Assembly (NCBI GenBank): GCA_028673005.1
Contig: CM054116.1
Span: forward strand, 147,247,173 to 147,311,172
Direction of reading: 5' to 3'
Length of the DNA stretch: 64,000 bases
From: Tanypteryx hageni
Taxonomy: Eukaryota; Arthropoda; Insecta; Odonata; Petaluridae
Of the stretch, positions 9,349-21,597 are shown piece after piece. A program made the position numbers and the translations under genes. Position 1 is the first letter of the stretch. Each line of letters starts with the position of its first letter. The notes below the pieces were generated by a model. The model was not told the DNA's origin. It was given only the letters and a program-made list of their open reading frames with translations, and did not search any database.

Positions 9349-11766
9349 TCAGCTCCGAATAATCCCGTGAAGTGGTTTCGTCATTTTATATTGATAAAAT
9401 TCAAGAGAATTTAATTTTTCTTGGGACAAGGTTGAACGGAGATACGTTTTAATGAGCTCAAGTCGAGAAAAACGTCTTTCGGCGGAAGCAGCCGTGACTG
9501 GCATGGTCAAAACTGTGCGAAGCGCTATGTGCACGTTTGGGTAAATCTCACATAAGTCATTGTCAGTTATGAACTTCAAGGCGTCTTTCATGTTTGTTCT
9601 GGGGGAAGAATCCTGGAAAGCATACTGAGTTCTTCATGATACTCTAAGTCGTTAATGTCACATGAGCCCTCAAATTCCAGTGCATTTTTGAGAATTTTGC
9701 AATGTTTTAAAAGTTCTTCTTTTTCAATGGCTTGAAGTTTTGATATACTATACAAAAATCCAAAATTAGTAGCATACACTTTTAGAGGCTCAAAACGGCT
9801 TTCAGCACTCACATGAATCGTATCAACCATAACGTTGAAGAAATTAATCTTAAATAATTCACCATAATCATTGGTAGGTTCATTGTTTTTGTTTATTCGG
9901 CCTCGCGGCTTATTGAATTGTTTTTGAACCCCCAAACGCTCTGCCAAATCGTTATATGTAGACACTGCTGAATCAAAACCTATCAAGCCATTTCAGAAAT
10001 TCTTCTATGTGAGTAACTGTGATATCCAAATGTATACTATCACTTTTCCATAATTTACTGATAACATTGATTTTTACTAATATTTCACACCATACAATTA
10101 AAGATACTATGAAATCATACGTCGCAATCTCATTAATAATAGATTCACATTCACTGCTAAGTTTGGGTACTCCTTCACAGTTAGCCAATTACACCCTCAA
10201 GTTGTAACCTAACAGCTTTCACACTTTCTATGCGACATTCTCATCTAGTTTATTAAATTGGCTTTAGTGTTATATTAATATGGTCTTTTAATACGCGCCA
10301 TCTGTTAGAAGATGCTGAAAATATGTAATAAAGCCTCTGAAGAAGAAATACCTGATTCTTTGTAGAAGATGAAGCAGCGTCTCCTAAGACCAAATTCCAG
10401 CTATGGCAACCACATGGACTGAAAAAGGCCCGCGGGTTTACTTGCAGTATTCTAGCTTTAACGCCCCTCCTTTCGCCTCGAATGTTTGCAGCATTGTCAT
10501 AGCCTTGACCACGACAATCTGACAAAAAAGTCCCTGATAGATTATCCCCTGTTGTTTGGTGTACCGCGAGGAAACCTACAAAATGATCTTCAACTTGTGC
10601 AGTAATTATATCAACATAGCGCAATATATTCGTCATTTGTTCATTATGACTTAAATCTCGAGTACAGTACAAAATAAATTAGTAATACTTGGCCTCTTTC
10701 ACTTTATCAAGTATCCTATTTTTTACCCTTTTAGCCATTAATTCAATAAGCTCATTCTGAACGGTTTTTACTGAGATAATGATCTTTTATATAATTATTT
10801 ACTACCAGACTTAAATGTTCTCGCATGACTGCATAAAATTTTGACAATAAGTTTACTAACCCAAGGAAATTTCCTCTGTTCAAGGTGGGCTCTTTTGTGT
10901 TTTCCCTGTTACCACGAAAGGCTACATCATGTGTGGCCAAATACTGCACTATAGCAAGAAGTCTTTCTAAAATATCTTGCCACCTTTGTTTTTATAGCTG
11001 TATTTGCGTTTGTATCCGTTTGTCAACGGCCATCCCACAATTGGGTATTTTCTCAAAATAAAGCCATTTCATATTACATTCCTTATGATCTTTGCTATTT
11101 TCATGTAACTTTAAACAACCATTCAGGTTTTCCAATCTGAATATCCTTCAAAAACAATAGCTGCTAGTGATATTGAAAATAAGCGACAAGCAAAACAAAA
11201 TACACAGTTTTTACTTTCGGAGTATACCAGCCAACGTCGAGTATACTTTTTGCCATTACTTAAAATACGATTATAGTAAAATGAAGTAAAATGTCTAATG
11301 GAAATTCGTCATTTTCTCTTAAGATGTGAATCGGACCTTTCCGAAAAATATCACTCAACTGATTAAAGGACCAAAGGAAAAATCCACTCGCCAGGATAAT
11401 GATAATTCGCGAATGGACTAGGTTCGTCGCCCATAGCAACTAATTCTTCTGACGTAGAAGCACTCGTATCAAAACTATCATAATCTTTTTGTTCGTTTGG
11501 AACAATTGCACACGTTTCAACTCCAGCATCTACAATTAGATTGACGTCTTCAAGAATTTCCCCTTTACTTTCACATTTAACACTAATATAACTTTCATTT
11601 TTTCACCTATATTACAACTAGAATCAGTTGTCTCACTGATCTCTTTTTTCAAAAGTTTCCTTAAAGAACCTTGAAACTTGGGTCGTGTTTCTTCCAAAAG
11701 AGCACGGTTTTTTTTTAAAGCTCCCGATTCTAATTTTCTACTTTTATCGCGATCTCTTCCTGACAT
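9349..11766 (-). pseudogene. hAT transposase (ZMYM-type), multiply broken
   Basis: From N- to C-terminus: 11766-11536 starts MSGRDRDKSRKLESGA, a Lys/Arg-rich start usual in this family. 10949-10752 reads FLGLVNLLSKFYAVMREHL, part of the DUF4371-like region. 10672-10253 contains CRGQGYDNAANIRG (second catalytic Asp region) and FFSPCGCHSWNLVL. 10188-9588 is the helical insertion region. 9591-9349 contains MPVTAASAERRFSRLELIKTYLRSTL, the hATC dimerisation motif. At least four breaks separate these pieces, so no transposase can be made. Confidence 0.85.
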
Positions 11767-12883
11767 GCTGAATATTTAAAAGGTGTTAATTACTATTTTA
11801 ATTGAATATTAGGACTAGCTATTTTAATTCCAAAAAGGGATAACAATGTTAATTCAGAGATTCCACGAATAACATAAAACTAAACGAAATAATACTGCCG
11901 ATCCACAGGAACTTCGAACCAACTCTGAGGACCAGAGAATACGAACTGATGAAGTATATGGACTTGTTTGTTTAAATCCAACGAGGCAACGGATAGGCGA
12001 CTGTATCTGGCGCCTCTCGAAAAAGGCTCCAGCGATTTATTGCAATGCTCTCTTATCCAGCAGTGCCGCGCCGCTTCTTGCCACCTCATTTTGAACGTAA
12101 ACGTTTAAGCGGTGTCTGCATCTAAAAAGCCGTCCGTGGAAAGAGAAATCATATTAAGCATCTCTAACGCAGTGTTGCCATCGCAGATAGCGCTAGACCC
12201 AACCTCAAAAGGCGCCAGATAGGCGCTAAAATTATAGTAAATAGCGCCAACAAAGCGCGAGATAGAAAAATCCCTCAGTTTATATATTTTTCCTAATTTA
12301 TGTTGCTTATGTGCAACAGTAAATACTCTAAACTCTTATAGTGGTGTTAAATGGACACAATACTAGCTGAAAATAGTGCTAAACAGTTTTAATTTGCATT
12401 TTAAAATTTCTTTTTAAAATTACTTACATCATCTCAGGCACTCAGGATTTGAAACGAAATAAGATTAAGTGAACGAATCTAAAATTCTCTACCGTATATT
12501 ATCGGGCATATGCGTCTATTCAATCCAAAAATCAAATTTTTATTTTTTACATTTCTCTGAATTCACAAAATACAAAAGCATTGATGCATGGAAGGGCGAG
12601 CAGGGCGACCAACCGGCGCCGAAGACCAAGGAATACAAAACAACATCTAAAAAACTCATAATTTTAGTTGTAGAAATTATTGTTTAATAAAGACATGGAT
12701 AAGAAACATAAAGGCAATAAAAATTATAATCAAGTTCGGTGGTTAACAATTAATTGCAAATATAGGGGGCAGCACTGTTTGACTGAAATTCTTTGCTATT
12801 GAAGTACATTGACCAAGAAATTTAAAAACATTTCATTTCTTATATTTATAGCAGGAAACACAGCTTGTCTGACTTAAATAACT

Positions 12884-13315
12884 TCAAAGGAGCCATTCCA
12901 TCGTAATTTTATTATAAAGTTTCCTATATATATCCTGTCGAATAAGTGTATGAGAGGACCAATTGTATGTTTCATTAATAAGGAAACCTAGGTTGCGCGG
13001 TAGACATTCACGGAGGGCATGTGAAGTTGCAAGCTTTAGAGACTGGCACACAAACTTAATAAAAATCAAATGGGGAATCTCTTTAGTCTTTAACTTTGCA
13101 TACAATCCATTATTAATACCAGTCATTACTTATGAATTATTAGTCTCAAGAGCAACAAGTCTCTGCAAATCTAATTCATAATTTCTTAGGGATTTTTTTA
13201 AAGCCACGCATAATGTGTCTGCATTACATTTACATAATTCAATCAAGTCACCACCGAAGAAGGCCTCTCGCCTTGTAGCGAAATTCTTTCTGCGGCCGAG
13301 CAACTGGGCCCACAT
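12884..13315 (-). pseudogene. Second hAT transposase fragment with in-frame stop
   Basis: The minus strand reads LDLQRLVALETNNS, a TAA stop at 13130-13132, then VMTGINNGLYAKLK, followed by LATSHALRECLPRNLGFL. This is the catalytic-Asp/RNase H region of a hAT subfamily other than the main transposase of this element. It is uninterrupted apart from the stop. It sits in the 5' non-coding part of the 9000-13470 element, either captured by it or left from an earlier nested insertion. Confidence 0.65.
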
Positions 13316-13478
13316 TTCCTATCGCTATCAGAAGAAAAAGGTGACTTGCTTACAAAGGGATAGCCTTTTAAATGTCACTAATTTTGTGAAATTGTGTTCC
13401 ACTCTAGAGATGTCTGACCTGATAGCTTTTTAGAAGGCGCAGGGGTTGCCTGGCTCTAAATCCTTCTCTGGCGGAAGG

Positions 13479-14350
13479 AGTATGGTTGGAGTGAGATAAC
13501 AATGACTATGACAGCGAGTGACACGGATTTAAGGTTCGCTATTTTTGCTCTATCTTGAAAACATTTCCATTGAATGTGCTATTCTTGCGCTGTCATTTCA
13601 AAATCTGTTATCTCGGATCAAAACTTCCACTCTTACCATCTTCTTCGTAGAAATATGGAAGGTAAATATGGAAAACGAGATATAAAATGAAAATAAAAAC
13701 AATTCATATGCCATAGAAAGAAAATTTCTATTAAATATTAGGAGAGAAAATAGTATAAAATAAATATGTAAAAAATTGGGATTTGAACTTGTGGCATTCG
13801 TTCCTGGAGAATTGATTATGTTAATCGTGGGGAATACAAACGATAGAGGGAAGAAGCACGCATAATACGTGCATACATGCGAGGCAGAGACGTTTTTTAC
13901 GATTTGATTGCAGGAAAAAGTCACAGGAAAAAAGTCACAGAAATAAAGTCACAGGAAATAAAGTCATACGTGCCTCCGATCGATAAATATTGAAGGCGAT
14001 CACTCGAGGCTGGCTTTTAACACGAGTAATAAACCTGACGACACCGCAATATTAATATTTTTAATGAAATATCCTCACCCTCAATTTGTATCATGCATCT
14101 GAAATTGATCAATATATCACTATTACTACAAAATTATCTGAATGTATGGAGATTCGTTGAATAGAAGCAGCGATCGAATTATACATCCGGGCACATAATT
14201 TTATAAAAATTCGTTGGATAGAAACTCAAGTCGAACCTAGAGTAAAAAAACATTTTGCCAATAAGTTTGACAGATTTTTATGAAAATATCGTGAATAAAA
14301 GGTAAGGTCCTATTGTAAGTAATAAAATTATTAATATTTACTTTACTATG
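13479..14350. other. Unassigned stretch with a short tandem motif
   Basis: No gene recognised. At about 13912-13966 the motif AAAGTCACAGRAAWA occurs four times in a row. The rest is AT-rich and featureless to me. Confidence 0.4.
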
Positions 14351-14365
14351 TTCGCAGTGTCCTAT

Positions 14366-14510
14366 CTATCTCTCTCTCTCTCTCTTTCTATCTCCATCTA
14401 TTTCCACCGTCCTGTCCATTCTTTTATTTCTCTCTATCCCTTCCCCATTCCTTCTTCGATTTCCATTCTCATCTACATATACGTGTGTGTGTGTGTGTGT
14501 GTGTGTGTAG
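14366..14510. repeat. (TC)n and (GT)n microsatellites
   Basis: TCTATCTCTCTCTCTCTCTC near 14366-14390 and (GT) x 12 at about 14484-14509. Confidence 0.9.
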
Positions 14511-14532
14511 AGGGGGTTGTCTCTTTCCTGTG

Positions 14533-14556
14533 CTGACGAAGGGATCGTCCCCGAAA
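14533..14556 (+). ncRNA. Hammerhead-ribozyme-like core
   Basis: CTGACGA (CUGANGA) at 14533-14539, A, stem II GGGA-TCG-TCCC, C, then GAAA at 14553-14556 and GCTTCC. This is the arrangement of a minimal Penelope-type hammerhead. No RT remains nearby, so it is probably a solo terminal-repeat relic. Stems I and III are not demonstrated. Confidence 0.5.
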
Positions 14557-14704
14557 GCTTCCGTGTTTTTTGTGTTCGTTTTACGTGTTTTACTTCGACA
14601 CCCCCAGCAGCTCGCCAACCTGAAGTCATCTTATTGGTGAGTGCTCACTGGACTTCCTAATCCCAACAACTTGTTGCCATCCATTTATCTTTCCTCTTCC
14701 GTAA

Positions 14705-14707
<3 letters not shown>

Positions 14708-14769
<62 letters not shown>
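14708..14769. repeat. (AT)n microsatellite, about 31 units
   Basis: Uninterrupted AT dinucleotides for about 62 bases. The minus-strand ORFs over it encode Tyr-Ile repeats and are not genes. Confidence 0.97.
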
Positions 14770-14774
<5 letters not shown>

Positions 14775-15099
14775 TGCTATGTGCGTTTGTTTGTAAGAGC
14801 GAGCGTACGTAAGGGTTAACAGCGCATCCCCCGTCTCCCTCCCCCGGTCTCCCAGTCCTAGGACATTGCTCAAAACAAAGACATGCTGCCCTGACAACAT
14901 CCGATTTTCCTCTCCCTCCATTTATGATGGGAAAGTTGTAAGATAACATCTACCATCCTTCAACCCCCTTGTATATCTCTGGATTTCCTACTTACAAATA
15001 CCTTAAGAGAACTTTATACCCAGTATATATTAGATGTGCAACGAGAAATATTTTAATTTTACACCATCACATTACTACTTCGTTGCGAGAGGTCATCTG

Positions 15100-15360
15100 T
15101 ATAATCATCAAATTCGAAAATGGGTAGAAGGAAGAGGGGTTGAGTGTCCTCCTCGTTCTCCTGATTCAACGTTATTAGAATTTTACTTGTGCAGTATACT
15201 TTTTGAAGGACAGAACGTATGCTACAAAGCCAACAACCCTGGCGGATTTAAAGGATGAGCTTGAACTTTCATGAGGGACATGTACATACATGTGTCAGTA
15301 TGTAGTGCGTCGTTTTCAAAAATGTGTAGAAGTTGAAGGTAGGGATTTTAAACATTAGCT
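15100..15360 (+). pseudogene. Tc1/mariner-type transposase C-terminus
   Basis: The frame reads WVEGRGVECPPRSPDSTLLEFYL, then further conserved residues of the same transposase end (VYATK, LADLKDE), with Cys/Val-rich remains before a stop near 15355. The block WxxR/G..PPRSPD..PL(D/E)F(F/Y)LW is the third-acidic-residue region of DDE_3-type transposases. The first two catalytic residues and both inverted repeats are missing. At least one frame break lies between 15230 and 15300. Confidence 0.65.
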
Positions 15361-16752
15361 TTTTTAATCTACATGCTGTACTAATCTAACGTTATCCTTG
15401 TTCCTCACAAATAAATATATCAGTGAGTAAATTGTGTATACATGTTGTTAGAACATTTTGTGCCTATGTTATCTGTTTGAAACATCAAAGCGTATCATTC
15501 TTGCCAATCAAGAGCGGCTTTAGCTTTTCACGTTCATTTCAACTGTACGCCAACAACATAATCAACCGTTAATTGATTTTTCTATCCATTCTATCTTTCT
15601 CCTTTTAATTCCATTGTCTGGTCTGTCTGTTATTTGTAACAACACCCAGTTCTTTTTAGAGTTGCAAGTGTCCGTCGGTGCAGAATAATGCTGGATTTTT
15701 TAAACAATAACTCGCCAGTTGTCAGCTTCCATTGTTTCGGCGAAGGACGGTCCACCACTGATACCCTTGCCATGCCGATTCTGGAAAGCCTGAATCCACC
15801 CGATCGGAGTACCATCTTGCATTTCCTCTCATTTGAGTTTTCCTTCAAATATTTGCGAGTATTGGAATATTATTTGCTTTGGATTAAAAAAACTACTCGA
15901 AAATATTCTCATCTGAATCCGCAAGCCTTTCTTTACTAGTGTCGCCTCTTTCTGCTGCTGCAGATTGTATGCCAGGCAGATCCTTTACATGCCTGGGAAA
16001 TATACATAAAACGGCTTTCCAATTTTCTCCGTTACTTAAGTTTTTATATTCTCCATTTTTTACGCTGCACATTAAACCTCCAGCTTCTCGGATACCAACA
16101 ATGCATAGCGTTTTCTTTTCCTTTTCATTGTTTTGTTTTTGTTGCTTAACCATCACATTAATAATAAAAGAATAAGTACGTATAGTAATAAACCAACAAG
16201 ATGTCAATTTTGGTTGAATTTGATGTAATAAAAAATACTCCATAAACCCAATATCTCAAAAAAGCAGAGACAATATCATATATGGAGTTTTATGCCCAGC
16301 TCAACCCATTTCTCTGACTTCACGCAACAATATTCATCCATTAATACTGCCCCAGCGGCAATATGGTTTCGCCAATTTATATAAACTTGATATTTACGTG
16401 TGGTGCAGCTGTTCATGAAGTTCGATTTTCAAATGTCGTATATGAAGCTATCAATATATTAATAGCTACTATTTACGTGAGAGGTAAAATATTTTTCGCG
16501 TTTATATTGTTTTCGTAGCAACAGTTTCTTTTCAGTCAAGAAAGAGTGTAGTGAGACGCAAACTTATTTGGGGTTTGGGCAATGTACGTAGTTGGTCGAT
16601 TGGAAAGTATGGTTACAAAGCTTATATGCTATACAAATTTACTCATTGCGAGTAACCGAATAAGCATCATCAAACCGCCACCGATACATAATTTTTCAAC
16701 ATAATCACCAAACACGTTCTGGCATTTCGCAACGTTTAATGAGCTCGTCTAT
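15361..16752. other. Unassigned stretch
   Basis: ORFs on both strands at 15630-15939 and 15893-16243 lack recognisable motifs. No terminal repeats or satellites seen. Confidence 0.4.
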
Positions 16753-17059
16753 TTACTGGTCATAGAAATCCGTTCGTTGAGCGTTCAACCACGCAACGAC
16801 GACCGTATCTGGGGTAAAAAGAAATCCTTCTAGGTAATCTTTCAACATTAATAAGAGGTTATAATCGCTGGGGGCGAGGTGTGGACAAAATGGCGGATGC
16901 TCGAGCACGTCCCTCCCAAACTGCGCCACCAGCTCCAGAGTTCGTTGTGCTGTGTGGCTGGGCACTGTCACGGAGGACAGTTTCCCCATGCCCCACGACC
17001 AGCTGTCGATGGATATTGGACAGCAAAACTTTCTTCATCGGATCTCCTCGTAAGACCAA
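16753..17059 (-). pseudogene. mariner (DD34D) transposase C-terminal fragment
   Basis: The minus strand reads KKVLLSNIHRQL, then LRDSAQPH (family LRDNARPH, second catalytic Asp), then after a frame change HTAQRTLELVAQFGRDVLEH and LAPSDYN (third Asp). The spacing from the second to the third Asp is 34 residues, which defines a mariner of the DD34D type. The usual SPDLAPSD has become CPHLAPSD. Decayed ends continue to about 16620. One frameshift and several substitutions make it inactive. Confidence 0.8.
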
Positions 17060-18506
17060 GTTGCTAGTTTAGTCGCCACTTTGAAATGCTACAGCGATGC
17101 TCCGAAGAGGCTCTGCACTATTGCCTAACGTATATATAAGGTGCTACGATTAGAGTACTTCCTAAACGTAGGCCTACTTTACGATCGGCCCATATATTGT
17201 ACCGATATTTTTTTCTTTGTTGCTTTTTAAGAGGGGGCCATGTTCGTGTTGGAATAAAACGGATACGGTTATTAATATAACTGGTTCGAAAAGATGATAC
17301 ACATTCTAATTGATGGAAATTTTTTGTAATGCTAAAACTCCAATGGGTATAACGTTTGTAACTGGTTACTGGGCGAAGGGGACGCGAAAGTGAATAAAAA
17401 GGACTTTTCTGAGGTGCCTCCGATGACCACAAGAAGGCTATGAATATCCAGATGCGCATTTCGGCTGCAATGCTGGTACTTAATTCGCCGAAAGTAGATC
17501 CTAGAGGGACACGTGTGCTGACACATTCGTTTTTTTGTGGTTGTGAGGAAAGGGAATGGGAAGGGCGGTCGATGGGCGTTCATTAAGGGTACGTGTGAGG
17601 AATGAGGTGTACAATTACTGGACCGTTTTTTGTAGACATGACGATCTAAAATATAAGGCTTAACTTTGTAGGATTTTCCACATTCTTAGCGAAAGTAGGC
17701 TAGACTGTCCTTCCGCGATAATTTTGATTGGCGCAACCGTTTGTGATCCGAGTTAGTCAAATCGGTAGTGCTGATTGAAATTACTTGGAAGGAAACCTTC
17801 CTTTTGCCATGATAATGGCGAATCAATTTAATCACTCAGGCACTCTCAATCTCAACAAATCTCCTGAAAAATCTTCGGCCACTAGTTTATCAACGTCAGT
17901 AGCGAAGTTGTAAGAAAAATTAATACGATTAATTTCGATATATGCGATGTTATTAATACGGCATTAAGATTCTGAGACGCAATCTTTTTTTAAATTCGGA
18001 ATAATTGCACAATTGACCGATCAACATGCCAAATTAAAACATTTGCAAAAGCTTCCAGGATATTTTAAAGATCGACGAGCGAAGAAGGCTTAAACTGCGA
18101 TATGTAATAAAATAGGGGTGCGCGCGCACGGACGTAAAGGTACTACATAAAAGCACCGCGTCGCACCCGTCTATCGGTATATGAGTGGGTAAAGGGCAAA
18201 ATGGAACGAACACACGTTCCGAATACAGTCTGCACACCTCTCATCATCCTCCGAAATTCTTTCCTGAGAAATGACGCAAAATATGGAGCTCCCATTGCAA
18301 TTTCTCGAGTATTCATTCATGTGATGGGAGTTCAGAAAAAAGCAGGCTACGCATTATCCATTGCTTTTCATTTTGTGTCGGTGTTCGTCAAGTACAAGAA
18401 CTGCTCTTGCCCCTCAATATTCGCTGGTTAAACAGTGCATGTGGAGCAAACATACGAATCAGTTACCGGATAGAACTTGGAAGAGAAATACGGTTCAGGC
18501 ACAGGT
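17060..18506. other. Unassigned stretch
   Basis: ORFs 17118-17459, 17332-17583, 18034-18237 and 18201-18612 show no domain. No clear repeats. Confidence 0.4.
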
Positions 18507-19605
18507 AAGGATTGAAATCCCGAGATTTCGGGATTCGAATTTCCCAATCCCAGGATCCAGGTATCCAGAGATCCCGGGATTAGCTTTTATTACGATTAAA
18601 CATACAAATTAGGAACATAATTCTCGGTGCAAAAACTGCTAATAGTTGTTTACGCCTTTAATAATACATTGTATTATTTCTGTAGTAAGCTAAATAAAAA
18701 AGAAATGGTGGATGTGTAAATATATAAATGTAATGCATGAGTGTGTAAAAACAAAACTCTTACTTAACATTTTAGAAATCTTAATATACAAACCTCAGTA
18801 CATTGGCAAAACGAAAAACACATGCCAAAGTATATTTTTTAAAAAGATGGTGTAATTTTAATTAAACTTTAATCATTGGATTTTTATTATGTAATTGTAA
18901 CATTTGTATCAGAAGCGTTGATAATAAGGCAACATAATTGTTCTTTATGAAAAATAAGCATTATGAATTGAACCCATACTCATATTTCAAAGAGATTTAA
19001 ATGTATATGAAGTAAGCTCTTAAAAAGCAGAGTACGTCTAATGTTTTATCTCTCATTTTTTATCTGTGATTTGTGCAAAATATGCCAGTGGACGTAAACG
19101 CCCTTTCAGATTCTACGCTTGTTGAAAGAATAGAAAGCAACTGTTCACAAAGGAACGGTAATTTTTCACCTGTACATCCACATTCACAGAAGAGATTCAG
19201 CTCACTTGTGATTACTGCTGTCAGTTCAATGGAGTTGGATTTGTACTATACAATACTACTACGATACTATACATCAGTATCAGATGTCGAAGTAGCGCCA
19301 ACAATTAGCAAAAGCGAAAATCAGGAATTTTGTTCGAAGTCGTAAAACTTTTTCGAGTACTCTTTTGGAGTATTTGGATTTTTTCCTTACTTAATCATCA
19401 AAAAGATACATATATACAGAAATTGAACTTTTATATCTGTCAGAAACACATCAGGAGTCTAAAAGTAAACGGGAAAAATTTGTGTAAGATTTCTGATAAA
19501 TTAAAATAGAAATTCGAACCCCGAAATCCCGGGATTTTCATGTTCCGAATCCCGGAAATTCGGGACTGTGATTTTGACCGGTATCCCAGGATTACGATCC
19601 CTAAG
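18507..19605. mobile_element. hAT-like non-autonomous element with CCCGGGATT subterminal repeats (tentative)
   Basis: Near the left side (18515-18585) and the right side (19515-19600), and nowhere between, there are clusters of variants of AATCCCGGGATT: four on the left (AATCCCGAGATT, TCGGGATTCG, CAATCCCAGG, ATCCCGGGATT) and four on the right. Clustered palindromic subterminal repeats near both ends are typical of hAT-type elements, where they bind transposase. The interior (about 0.9 kb) has only a 90-codon ORF of no recognised family. Exact ends and target duplication are not established. Confidence 0.5.
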
Positions 19606-19924
19606 TACAGGTCAAGAGAAGGTTCAAAACGACGCTACAACCACAATTGCTTGCCGAATAAAATCCAGCGGACATTTGTTCTTCAAAGACAGAAATTCAT
19701 CGATGAGATTGGGTTAGAAGAGCGACACGTGAAGAGCGGAAATCGCAGAAATAATTTCTTACAAAAGCGGTGCACGAAGATCTGCAGCGAATGATTTCGT
19801 TTTGCATTACGATTAGTCTTACGGTAGATATTTTTGTTTTTGATTTCATTGCAGTGCAAGAGAAATCAGACCCAAACGTTCCAAAATCTGATAAAAGAGT
19901 GTTTCATTCGTCAATGTCAACGTT

Positions 19925-19973
19925 AATAAGGTGACTGAGGAAGGCACAGAGGACTAATGCAAATTGAGATTTA
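19925..19973. repeat. Dispersed repeat, copy 1 (GACTGAGGAAGGCACAGAGG)
   Basis: Shares GTGACTGAGGAAGGCACAGA through ATGCAAATTGAGATTT with 20946-20989, with few differences. The segment CTGAGGA-AGGCAC...ATGC-AAA could be a decayed hammerhead core (GAAA lost), but that is weak. Confidence 0.6.
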
Positions 19974-20010
19974 CGGTGAAGAAGCCCAATTCAAAAAATG
20001 AAGATTCAGG

Positions 20011-20082
20011 CTGGCTTGATAACTTCGTTGGTTAAAGCACCTATCCGGCAAGTGGGGGAACTGGGTTCGACTCACGCTCAAG
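20011..20082 (+). repeat. tRNA-like sequence, probable SINE head or tRNA pseudogene
   Basis: GTTGGTTAAAGCACC resembles the D-arm and A-box part of a tRNA, and GGTTCGACTC at 20063-20072 is a near-consensus B box, at a plausible distance. No intact acceptor stem was found. It is more likely a polymerase III-type SINE relic than a functional tRNA. Confidence 0.5.
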
Positions 20083-20712
20083 TAAAGAATTTTTCTCCTT
20101 CTAAAATGTCAAAATTTAATTTCAGCTTTATCTATGAGGACATCGACCATTTAAAAATTAAAATTTGTGTTTATTCCTTTTTAATATAATATACCCCGTA
20201 TAAAAGTAGTCCAATAAATTCTGCCGATGCATTTTTGAGGATAAGAAAACACGTAGTTGGCATAAAAGCACACGAATATAATGTTTAATTGACATTGTAA
20301 TTAAAACATCGAAAAATAATTTTTGTTCAGATAATCATTTTTTATTCCTTGGGTAGATTTTCTAAAAGACTAGGCAATCGCTACAACATGCTCTTGCGTT
20401 CGTAAAGTTGAAATTATTCTGAAGCGTTGGTAATAGTATACCGAACAAGTTTTTAGGAAATTGCTTTTTGAAGAGAGTCTTAAAACCCTAACAAATTATT
20501 AACAAGTGAAACCAGCTGTATTAACTAACGCAGTGAAAAATTAATAAATTTTAATAACTTCATTTACTTTAATTTTATAAGTATGGTAAATAGCTTTAAT
20601 ATTCCGATTAATAGGCTTAGCTCGATGTACCGATTTAAAAAAATTCCCGTTTTCTTTAAAAATCTTCATTTGAAGCACCGATAAACTGAATTTCGAAGAA
20701 AACGTTACACTT

Positions 20713-20931
20713 TTATAAATTGATAGTTTGAAAAAGTAGGGGTGTGCGAGTGGGTGAGGTGTGGATTAACGGCGTATGCACGTACCTCCCATACTGCGCC
20801 ACCAGCTCCCGAGTACGTTGTGCTGTGTGTGGCCGGGCATTGTCACGGAGGACAATATCCCCGTGGAACTCGACCTGCTGTTGACGTATATTGGACAGCA
20901 AAACTTTCTTCGCCGAGGTGAACATCCTCAC
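20713..20931 (-). pseudogene. mariner (DD34D) transposase fragment, second copy
   Basis: The minus strand reads KKVLLSNIRQQQVEFHGDIV, then LRDNARPHTAQRTRELVAQYG, the second catalytic Asp region of a mariner closely related to the fragment at 16753-17059. The reading frame is lost before the third Asp (HTSPTRTP from a shifted frame). At 20931 it abuts copy 2 of the dispersed repeat. Confidence 0.75.
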
Positions 20932-20945
20932 TTTCGACGTTCATA

Positions 20946-20989
20946 AGATGACTGAGGAAGGCACAGAGGACTTATGCAAATTGAGATTT
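20946..20989. repeat. Dispersed repeat, copy 2
   Basis: See copy 1 at 19925-19973; about 44 bases near-identical, direct orientation, 1.02 kb apart. Confidence 0.6.
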
Positions 20990-21017
20990 GTCTTCGACAG
21001 GACTGATGACGGCCTTG

Positions 21018-21065
21018 CGAAATTACGGCTAACTAGAGTAATCACTCCAGTTAGCCGTAATTTCG
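21018..21065. repeat. Perfect inverted repeat, 17-bp arms, 14-bp spacer
   Basis: CGAAATTACGGCTAACT at 21018-21034 is exactly reverse-complemented at 21049-21065. The spacer AGAGTAATCACTCC is itself a near-palindrome. Confidence 0.95.
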
Positions 21066-21117
21066 TGTCAATAACGGCGAGTGTGCACGAATAAATACAA
21101 TTTCCATTCATCCTCTC

Positions 21118-21204
21118 CTTCCCACGTGTCTCCCAATCTCTCTCCCCCTCCTTCCCTCCCTCACATTCTCTCTTTCTATCCTGTTCTCCCTTTCCCTCCT
21201 CCTT
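21118..21204. repeat. Pyrimidine-rich tract
   Basis: CT-rich run (CCCAATCTCTCTCCCCCTCC and similar) of about 85 bases. Confidence 0.7.
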
Positions 21205-21597
21205 CATATTCCGTTAAGCAAACCTTCTTCGGTAGATCGTTGGTCAAATTTTTCGAATTAAAATAGGCAAAATAATGAAAGCCTGCGCGTCGAAAGTTGG
21301 ATTTTTATTACCTGCGGGATCGAGCCCGGGACGTAATTGTGCACGTCGACTGCCCAAATTCCTTCTAGTGCGTCACGATTACGAAACACCGAAAGAGTAG
21401 CCCAAATCTAAGTATCCGTTACCGAGTTATTCGCATTAATTTCGAGATTGAAACACCAACGGACATAGTCGTTTATTATATTAAAATTTTGGGTGTTGTC
21501 GGCCATTGGCGTGGCTCATTCGGATCTGATAATGAAATAAGAGAAAGTAAGAGGAGCCTTCAAACGGTGAACAGCTCGCTACCCTTAATTCCCTTCC

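Larger units (their letters stand above)
9000..13470 (-). mobile_element. hAT transposon with both ends and 8-bp target duplication
   Basis: Identical 8-bp flanks GCGGAAGG lie at 8992-8999 and 13471-13478. Ends are CAGGCGCGGACTTAG on the left and, reverse-complemented, CAGAGAAGGATTTAG on the right. Further in, both have an ACCCCT/GCCCCT block, so they are imperfect terminal inverted repeats starting with CAG. The element is 4471 bp and encodes a decayed transposase on the minus strand (9349-11766). The 5' part beyond it (11767-13470) carries a fragment of a different hAT transposase. Confidence 0.85.

Noticed and set aside
14626..14949. Tyr-Ile repeat ORFs
   Set aside because: Simple (AT)n artefact.
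20011..20082. Functional tRNA gene
   Set aside because: B box and D-arm-like parts are present but I could not pair an acceptor stem or define an anticodon loop.
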